A stretch of DNA of 53,842 nt from Candidatus Peregrinibacteria bacterium (lineage in GTDB: Bacteria > Patescibacteriota > Gracilibacteria > UBA1369 > JABINC01), in assembly GCA_030700255.1 (NCBI GenBank), contig JAUYJN010000004.1, positions 1 to 53,842 of the forward strand. Direction: 5' to 3'. Made by a program: the position numbers and the translations under genes. Below, in pieces: positions 47,920-53,842 of this stretch; position 1 is the stretch's first letter; every line of letters starts with the position of its first letter. The notes below the pieces were generated by a model. The model was not told the origin of the DNA and made no database searches. It saw only the letters and a list, made by a program, of their open reading frames with translations.

Positions 47920-49620
47920 ATGGAAGGAATTATTCGCACTAAAAAATGTTCAAACGATTGCTGTGATGGTGAGATTCCCATCACTTCTTGGGATATAGAA
48001 TTTTTCAAGAAAATGGATGTGGCGGAACCAACTGAATGTTTTGATTGTCGACAACAGTTGAAACTTTCTTTTCGTAATGAGCGGAAACTCTATCACAATA
48101 AATGTGGGCTGTGTAATAAGCCGATTGTCGCTATTTATTCGCCTGATCACCGCCTAGCTGGCGGGACAAGTAAACCGTACCTCGTATATTGCACGACTTG
48201 TTGGTGGGGAGACGGCTGGGATCCACTTGGTTATGGAAGAGATTTTGATTTTAGTCGACCAGCTTTTGATCAAATTCGTGAGCTTCATGAGGCTGTACCA
48301 AAGCTCGCACTACTCGTACTCGGAGATAATATAAATAGTGATTATGCGCATGATGCCTATCGCTTAGAGAATTGTTATTTAACATTTGATGGGGAGCAGG
48401 CGAGGGATTGCTATTATGGAGAGACGTTCTCTCACACCAAGAATTGCATGGATTTTTTTGTCACGAAAGAGTGCGAGCTCTGCTATGAAACGGTGAACTG
48501 CAAGGGGTGTTACAATGTGAATTTTTCCCGATATTCTCAAAATTGTTCTGATTCGAGTTTCCTACTTAATTGCAAGGGTTGCAAGAACTGTTTTGGATGC
48601 GTGAATCTTCAGCAAAAGGAATATCATGTTTTTAATAAACCTTATTCCAAAGAAGAATATGAGAAAATCGTCGCTTCATACGGACTTTCAAATCATTCAA
48701 ATCTTGTGAAATTCCGATCAGAGATCGAGGCGTTTTTTCTTGGGTTTCCTAGAAAACATATCAATGGGATTATGAATGACAATGCCACTGGGGATAATTT
48801 GAATAACTGCAAGGACACGACCGAATGCTATGACTGTGATAATTTGCGAGATTGCAAATACTGCACAAATGTACAGATGGGTGCGGCTGACTGTTACGAT
48901 GTGAATATTTGGGGTGGCGATACAAGCATGGTTTTTAACTGTGTTGGGGCTGGCGCTGGGACTCAAAATGTAATCGGGAGCTTCTATGCCGGAGTTGGGG
49001 CCAACAATATATATCACTCTCTGGTTTGCATGAATAATAATAAAAATTTATTCGGGTGCGTTGGGCTTCGTCAAAAAAAGTTTTGCATTTTAAACAAACA
49101 ATATACCGAGGCGGAATGGGGGCCTATGTTTGAAAAAATTAAAACTTATATGAAATCGACTGGAGAGTGGGGCACGTTCTTTCCACCAGCGGTGAGCCCA
49201 TTTGGATACAATGAAACTATGGCAATTGAGTATTATCCACTGACTAAAGATCAGGCCCTGGAACGTGGATTCAAATGGCGAGACCCAGATCCAAAAGAAT
49301 ATTTAGCACAAACATACATAACTCCCGAAGATATTTCACAAGTAGATGATGGGATCTTGAAAGAAATTTTGGCATGTACCTGCTGTGGCAAGAATTTTAA
49401 ATTAGTACCTCAAGAGCTCAAGATTTATCGCCAAAAAGGATTCCCAATTCCTAGGAAATGCTGTGATTGTCGACACCTTGATAGATTGGCTCTGAGGAAT
49501 CCAAGGAAGCTTTGGGAAAGGAATTGCACTAAATGTTCAGCTAATATAAGTAGTTCATACGCCCCGGAGCGTCCTGAGAAAGTTTATTGTGAGAAGTGTT
49601 ATTTAGCGGAAGTTTATTAA
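47920..49620 (+). CDS. Cys-rich repeat protein copy G, zinc sites complete
   Basis: 566 residues. This copy keeps Cys pairs at both ends. N-terminal: CSNDCC, CFDC, CGLC and CTTC around FRNERKLYHNKCG. C-terminal: CTCC, CCDC, CTKC and CEKC around LRNPRKLWERNC. Between them are DFDFSRPAFDQI, NSDYAHDAYRLENCYL, a first core ending CFGCVNLQQKEYHVFNK, a linker helix and a second core ending LFGCVGLRQKKFCILNKQYT, then GTFFPPAVSPFGYNET. It is the most complete copy and the best model of the ancestral protein. It lies directly behind VapBC. Confidence 0.87.
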   Translation: MEGIIRTKKCSNDCCDGEIPITSWDIEFFKKMDVAEPTECFDCRQQLKLSFRNERKLYHNKCGLCNKPIVAIYSPDHRLAGGTSKPYLVYCTTCWWGDGWDPLGYGRDFDFSRPAFDQIRELHEAVPKLALLVLGDNINSDYAHDAYRLENCYLTFDGEQARDCYYGETFSHTKNCMDFFVTKECELCYETVNCKGCYNVNFSRYSQNCSDSSFLLNCKGCKNCFGCVNLQQKEYHVFNKPYSKEEYEKIVASYGLSNHSNLVKFRSEIEAFFLGFPRKHINGIMNDNATGDNLNNCKDTTECYDCDNLRDCKYCTNVQMGAADCYDVNIWGGDTSMVFNCVGAGAGTQNVIGSFYAGVGANNIYHSLVCMNNNKNLFGCVGLRQKKFCILNKQYTEAEWGPMFEKIKTYMKSTGEWGTFFPPAVSPFGYNETMAIEYYPLTKDQALERGFKWRDPDPKEYLAQTYITPEDISQVDDGILKEILACTCCGKNFKLVPQELKIYRQKGFPIPRKCCDCRHLDRLALRNPRKLWERNCTKCSANISSSYAPERPEKVYCEKCYLAEVY

Positions 49621-49746
49621 AAACTTTCTGAAAAAACTCTAAAAAAAATTGTCGAGGTTTTTTGACGTACAAAAATCTATAAGGGTTGCTATATCGCAAT
49701 CTTGATTAATCAAACGTTGCTGTTATGCTGTCTCCGGTTTTAAAGT

Positions 49747-51009
49747 ATGATTTTTATTAAAGTGATTTACGAAAAATTTGAAAAATTAAGGTTGGTGATG
49801 GGTGTCCTTGGAAATCCTGAAAAAAACATAAGATTTGTTCATGTGACAGGTTCAAAGGGCAAGGGTTCTGTATGCGCTATGACGGCATCAATACTCAAAG
49901 AGGCAGGGTGGAAAGTTGGGCTTTTTACCTCTCCGCATATTCAAAAATGGAATGAGCGGGTGAGGGTAAATGGTGTCGATATAAGTGATGAAGACTTGAA
50001 AATATTTGAGAATCGGGTTGATACAATATGTAGCGAAATTCAAATTGAGCTCACTGAAATGGAGAGGTTTTTTATGATTGCACTTGGATATTTCGGCGAA
50101 CAAAAAGTTGAGATTGCCGTAGTTGAGGTCGGGATAGGGGGGAGAAAGGATGCGACAAATGTGATTGATGGGATAGTCTCAATTATTACAAATATCGAGC
50201 TTGAGCACACTGAAATACTTGGGGAGACATTGGAGAAAATTGCGCTGGATAAAGCCGGGATAATTAAGGAAGGTTCAGTGTGTATAACTGCCGAAACGGA
50301 TAGTCGATTAATCGAAGTTTTTGCGAAAGAGGCCGGTGAAAAAAAAGCGAAATTGATAGTGCTCGAGCCATCTGACACGGATTTGATTAGTCAAACTATC
50401 AAGGGTCAGGTTTTTAATTTTATGAATTATAATAACGTAGAAATCCCTCTACTTGGACGACACCAAACTTCAAATGCGACGATCGCAATAATGTGCTGCG
50501 AGGCACTGAATACAAAGGGAGTAAAGATAGATGAAAACAACATTCGAAATGGACTCAAAAATGTAAGTTGGCCACTCCGACTCGAAGTGATAAATTTGAA
50601 AGATAAAAACATGCCGACAATAATTATCGATGGAGCGCATACGCCAAAATCAATACAAAGAGTCGTGCAATCCCTCAACAAACTCTGTAATCAAAAGAAA
50701 AAAATAGTTATCGCCGGATTTTCGGAAGATAAAAAATATGCCAAAATACTAGAGATACTGCTTAAAGATTTGATATCTCCCAAAGATGAATTAATCCTTA
50801 CTCAAGCCAAATATAAAGGTTTGGATGTTGATACTATAGCCGAGTGCCTAAATGGAGCGCACGCCCATATCACGTATTCAGTCGCTACAGCGCACGCAAA
50901 AGCTCAAAAGCTGGCACAAAAAACGGATGTTATTATCTGCCTCGGAAGTCTTTATCTCGGTGCGGAATACTATAAAATTCTTACTAAATCTTCATATATA
51001 AATCTATAA
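49747..51009 (+). CDS. folC: folylpolyglutamate/dihydrofolate synthase FolC
   Basis: A Mur-ligase-fold enzyme adding glutamate to folates (and possibly making dihydrofolate). The ATP loop is VTGSKGKGSVCAM, followed by GLFTSPHIQKWNERVRVNG, VVEVGIGGRKDATNVI, TNIELEHTEILG and KAGIIKEG, all family hallmarks. The C-terminal domain has TIIIDGAHTPKS. At 420 residues it has normal length. The first start, ATG 49747, gives a short N-terminus. A strong palindrome follows the stop. Confidence 0.94.
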   Translation: MIFIKVIYEKFEKLRLVMGVLGNPEKNIRFVHVTGSKGKGSVCAMTASILKEAGWKVGLFTSPHIQKWNERVRVNGVDISDEDLKIFENRVDTICSEIQIELTEMERFFMIALGYFGEQKVEIAVVEVGIGGRKDATNVIDGIVSIITNIELEHTEILGETLEKIALDKAGIIKEGSVCITAETDSRLIEVFAKEAGEKKAKLIVLEPSDTDLISQTIKGQVFNFMNYNNVEIPLLGRHQTSNATIAIMCCEALNTKGVKIDENNIRNGLKNVSWPLRLEVINLKDKNMPTIIIDGAHTPKSIQRVVQSLNKLCNQKKKIVIAGFSEDKKYAKILEILLKDLISPKDELILTQAKYKGLDVDTIAECLNGAHAHITYSVATAHAKAQKLAQKTDVIICLGSLYLGAEYYKILTKSSYINL

Positions 51010-51014
51010 TTCCA

Positions 51015-51036
51015 AAAGTCTGCCCGGGCAGACTTT
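51015..51036. repeat. 22-bp perfect palindrome after folC
   Basis: AAAGTCTGCCC is mirrored without a loop. It lies 6 bp after the folC stop and ends in CTTTGG, so it may act as a weak terminator or 3' stabiliser. The following 51037-51196 is G-rich and shows no gene. Confidence 0.5.
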
Positions 51037-51196
51037 GGCGTGTGGGCGCAGACGGATAAGCGGAGGTACTTTCGTTTGCGTGCTAAAAAAATGTGAGTTG
51101 ATGAATGGGAAATTTTTTGGGTGGTGGTTAAATAGGAAGTTGGTGATGCGGGGTTGAGGGTCAATGTTGGGGCGCGGGTGAGGTAGCCGATGAGCA

Positions 51197-51225
51197 TTGT
51201 AAAAAAGCCATATTTATGCTAAAAT
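51197..51225 (+). promoter_or_regulatory. promoter for the VirD4-like ATPase gene
   Basis: TTGTAA (51197-51202), 17-bp spacer, TAAAAT (51220-51225). The leader to the ATG at 51296 is about 64 nt. Confidence 0.52.
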
Positions 51226-51295
51226 TGTATATTAAATATGTATGGTTTTACGTTATATTTAAAATGCATGTAAAAGATTTCAAAAAGATAAACTT

Positions 51296-53581
51296 ATGGG
51301 TGACAAAGTAGAACAAAAAAAGGATCATTCAGCACATTCAAGTGGAATGGAAATTCTTCACGTCATCGTGTCTCAAGGTACACCTGATAATCCGAAACTT
51401 GAAAAGCTCTTTTTGAGTTTTCTTGATAATTTGCATAATACCTCTAAGGGCAAAAGAATGGCCTTTGAAATGTTCGGCTATAACCAATACACATACTTCT
51501 TTGTAGCCGTTGAAACAGAGGTCGCCAGACTTGTGGAGGGTTTGATTTATTCGACTTTTCCAGGGGCCGAAATCAAGCCAATGGATGACTATACCAGATT
51601 TTATAACCCGGAAGAAAATACGCTTATGGGTACAAGTATCACCCTCAAGATGAGTGATATATATCCATTGAAAATTTACAATGAATTCGAAGAGGATTCT
51701 TTGTCCGGAATATTCTCGGTGATTTCAAAGATGGCACACAAGGATCAAGCTTGGATTCAGATACTCGTGAACCCTCGGGATGATAACTGGGCGTACCATT
51801 TTGAACGTAAAATGAAAATGAAATACAATAAGTTCAAAAGAAATTTCAGACTCAAAAATTACGCCAGGCTCAAAGATAAAAATGTATTCTTCGAAGAGGA
51901 GAATTCGAATTTTGTAAGCAAAACCGAATTCAATCCATTTGAAATTCAAATAAAGTTTGGAGCTGTAGCCAAAACCCCAGCGGAGGCGAAGAAAAATCTA
52001 ATAGCGATAGCAAAGGCATTTTATCAATTCAACAAAACCGACTACAATGAATTCATACTAAGTAAGGCAAAAAAAGGTGATGCGTTTTTGAAAGAATACA
52101 AGGCTCGCAAAATGACTACCTCTTCGATCTTGAGTGCGCAGGAGCTCGCAACACTCTACCATTTTCCAAATGCAGACCACGTACCACATGTCGTCCACGT
52201 ACTCGCAAAAAAACATGAACCACCAAAGGATCTGCCAACCGGCGGAGAGAATGTTTCTATGTTTGGTAAGACCAATTATCATAATAATTTTGAAGAATTT
52301 GGTATCAAACGTGAAGATAGAAGGCGGCATCTTTATGTCGTTGGTAAGTCCGGTACCGGTAAATCAAAATTACTGGAAATGCTCGTGCAGCAAGACATAA
52401 TCAATGGCCATGGAGTAGGTGTGCTCGATCCACATGGAGATCTCGTTGATAATATTCTTCGCATGGTTCCGGAGCACCGCATGAAAGATGTGATTTATTT
52501 TGATCCGGGGGATACGGAATTTCCAATTGCGTTTAATCCGCTGGAAAAAGTTGATGAAAAATACAAGATGCAACTCACGATCGGATTTATAGATATTTTC
52601 AAAAAACTATTTGGTACCAACTGGTCAGACAGACTTGAGCATGTACTTCGATATACAACTTTAGCACTTTTGGATTCGCCAAACACAACGGTACTTTCGA
52701 TTTTAAAAATGCTTTCGGATAAAAACTATCGTCAGAGCATTGTCGCTAGAATCACGGATTCCGTCGTAAAAAACTTCTGGGTAAATGAATTTGCCGGATG
52801 GAGTGAGAAATTCGATGCGGAAGCGATAACGCCACTTTTGAATAAAGTCGGACAGCTTGTATCTACAAACATGGTGCGAAATATGATCGGACAACCTATC
52901 AATACCTTCGACATTCGTGACGTGATGGATAACCAAAAAATCCTTCTGATGAAGGTTTCAAAAGGTCTACTTGGAGAGGAAAACTCACAACTTCTCGGTT
53001 CTATGATTATTACAAAAGTTTATCAATCGGCCATGGCCAGAGCCGATATGAAAGAAGAAGATCGTAAAGATTTTTACTTCTATGTAGATGAGTTTCAAAA
53101 TTTCGCAACGGACACTTTCTCGGAAATCCTTTCCGAGGCTCGTAAGTATCACTTATGTCTAACAATTGCGCATCAGTATATCGGGCAGCTTAATGACGAT
53201 GTCCGCAAAACTGTATTTGGTAATGTAGGTTCTATGATTTCATTTCGTGTTGGTGCGGAAGATGCCATAATCCTCGCTGATGAATACACTCCGGTTTTCT
53301 CTGTTCGAGATATTATCAATCTCGGAGTACGAGAATTTTATACAAAACTTTCTATCGATGGCGAACTCTCTGAGGCGTTTTCCGGAAGAACTCTCGACAT
53401 CAAATATGAAGATAAAGATTTTAGCCGCGAGATAATCGCGCAGTCTCGAGAAAAATATGCCAAGAGCCGTGAAGTTGTCGAAGAGCTTCTCACCCGTTGG
53501 GATGAAGGCTCAACCGAAAAGGTTGCCGACGTCAGCAACATAATCAAACAAGAAGAGGATTTTGAGATGCCTTTGATATAG
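51296..53581 (+). CDS. VirD4/TraG-like ATPase with N-terminal accessory domain
   Basis: 761 residues. The first 330 form an alpha/beta region without membrane helices (GAEIKPMDDYTRFYNPEENT, NPRDDNWAYHFERKMKMKYN). The P-loop is VVGKSGTGKSKLLEML at about 350, with GVLDPHGDLVDNIL after it. Walker B is FYFYVDEFQNFATD near 597, then LSEARKYHLCLTIAHQYIGQ (TraG/TraM-recognition-like). Such ATPases drive DNA or protein transfer, or pilus dynamics, in type IV secretion-like machines of Patescibacteria. With no membrane helix it must dock on partners. A VirB2-like gene is 37 kb away. Confidence 0.85.
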   Translation: MGDKVEQKKDHSAHSSGMEILHVIVSQGTPDNPKLEKLFLSFLDNLHNTSKGKRMAFEMFGYNQYTYFFVAVETEVARLVEGLIYSTFPGAEIKPMDDYTRFYNPEENTLMGTSITLKMSDIYPLKIYNEFEEDSLSGIFSVISKMAHKDQAWIQILVNPRDDNWAYHFERKMKMKYNKFKRNFRLKNYARLKDKNVFFEEENSNFVSKTEFNPFEIQIKFGAVAKTPAEAKKNLIAIAKAFYQFNKTDYNEFILSKAKKGDAFLKEYKARKMTTSSILSAQELATLYHFPNADHVPHVVHVLAKKHEPPKDLPTGGENVSMFGKTNYHNNFEEFGIKREDRRRHLYVVGKSGTGKSKLLEMLVQQDIINGHGVGVLDPHGDLVDNILRMVPEHRMKDVIYFDPGDTEFPIAFNPLEKVDEKYKMQLTIGFIDIFKKLFGTNWSDRLEHVLRYTTLALLDSPNTTVLSILKMLSDKNYRQSIVARITDSVVKNFWVNEFAGWSEKFDAEAITPLLNKVGQLVSTNMVRNMIGQPINTFDIRDVMDNQKILLMKVSKGLLGEENSQLLGSMIITKVYQSAMARADMKEEDRKDFYFYVDEFQNFATDTFSEILSEARKYHLCLTIAHQYIGQLNDDVRKTVFGNVGSMISFRVGAEDAIILADEYTPVFSVRDIINLGVREFYTKLSIDGELSEAFSGRTLDIKYEDKDFSREIIAQSREKYAKSREVVEELLTRWDEGSTEKVADVSNIIKQEEDFEMPLI

Positions 53582-53589
53582 GGTACAAT
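53562..53589 (+). promoter_or_regulatory. promoter at the end of the VirD4-like gene
   Basis: TTGAGA (53562-53567), 16-bp spacer, TACAAT (53584-53589). Transcription would start at or next to the ATG at 53596, making a leaderless message possible. Confidence 0.4.
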
Positions 53590-53595
53590 ACCTCC

Positions 53596-53832
53596 ATGGT
53601 AAAGCAATTTGTAATTATCGAACCATGGGGTGGGGGCGTTTTAACACCTCTGCCGGATATGGGCCTTGGCCGGAAATGCTTAAAAAATGCTTGGAATAAA
53701 GGGGGCTCTTTAAACAAATTGGGCAATGCTATGCGCGAAGTTTGCCAGCTGAACGCCGTGTTTCAAAGGCTGTGTGCGCGCACACGTCTTGAACACCGTG
53801 CTTCAGATGTCATTCTTAAGAACAAGCCATGA
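53596..53832 (+). CDS. hypothetical protein, 78 aa
   Basis: MVKQFVIIEPWGGGVLTPLP begins a small basic protein without a known family. Its TGA overlaps an ATG (53829) as ATGA, so a further gene may begin there and run out of the window (first codons ATG AAG TAC GTA). The coupling and the promoter support it. The unusual composition and a 14-bp palindrome (53772-53785) within it argue for caution. Confidence 0.35.
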   Translation: MVKQFVIIEPWGGGVLTPLPDMGLGRKCLKNAWNKGGSLNKLGNAMREVCQLNAVFQRLCARTRLEHRASDVILKNKP

Positions 53833-53842
53833 AGTACGTATT

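Noticed and set aside
27757-49620. CoA-transferase (CaiB/BaiF) function for the Cys-rich family
   Set aside because: I recall this label on some similar database entries, but none of the CoA-transferase motifs is visible and the Cys-rich repeat layout is unlike that fold.
1-53842. Alternative genetic code (TGA as Gly or Trp)
   Set aside because: TGA ends several well-defined genes (HNH gene, Fic gene, VapB-like and RelB-like antitoxins) at the expected place, and conserved genes read without internal TGA.

Overview
The window looks like chromosomal DNA of a reduced-genome bacterium of the Candidate Phyla Radiation (Patescibacteria), possibly Peregrinibacteria. This placement is inferred from gene content: two DUF881 genes, an SLH-domain surface protein, a stand-alone ComEC-type metallo-beta-lactamase protein, VirB2/VirD4-like secretion pieces, many small TA modules and a large Cys-rich protein family. 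No ribosomal marker was available to test it. TGA is an ordinary stop, which argues against the recoded Gracilibacteria and SR1 groups. Promoters of the TTGACA/TATAAT type with 16-18 bp spacers are easy to see. Shine-Dalgarno sites are often weak, and some messages may be leaderless.

Layout. From 1 to 6.3 kb lie an HNH nuclease-like gene, a primary-type sigma factor, a DUF881 pair, a membrane-anchored MerR/BldC-like regulator, a GH18-like hydrolase and ybeY. The regulator, the DUF881 pair and the hydrolase share arrays of a TGTCTA motif and so probably form one small regulon. From 6.3 to 9.8 kb are tRNA-Pro, an HTH-phosphoribosyltransferase, an unknown protein, a membrane protein with a broken reading frame and a TPR remnant. 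From 9.8 to 27.6 kb is a mostly housekeeping and cell-envelope stretch: SLH protein, purine nucleoside phosphorylase, PRC-barrel protein, DUF192 lipoprotein, VirB2-like protein, murB, tRNA-Tyr, tRNA-Thr, murA, a ribbon-helix-helix protein with an 11-bp iteron-like array upstream, the ComEC-like hydrolase, an LPETG-anchored Fn3 protein, a CorC/HlyC protein, argS, tRNA-Ser and a holin-like protein.

From 27.7 to 49.6 kb is an accessory island holding seven paralogues of a Cys-rich protein of about 560 residues (one with a broken N-terminus, three in an unbroken tandem). Each has a putative zinc-ribbon module at both ends and a duplicated Cys-rich repeat core between them. Interleaved are five toxin-antitoxin modules (MazEF-like, HepT/MntA, Phd/ParE, RelBE, VapBC), one intact and one broken Fic gene, two TrmB-like regulators, an ArsR regulator with a matching operator at a lipoprotein gene, and an rRNA-methyltransferase-like gene. 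This family and its setting are the best candidate for an undescribed system. From 49.7 kb to the end are folC and a VirD4/TraG-like ATPase followed by a small coupled ORF.

Three cis-element systems stand out: the helically phased TGTCTA arrays (about 10 bp), the 11-bp RRTGC array, and the 18-bp ArsR operator present at two promoters. Several perfect or near-perfect palindromes, unrelated in sequence, lie in coding and intergenic DNA.
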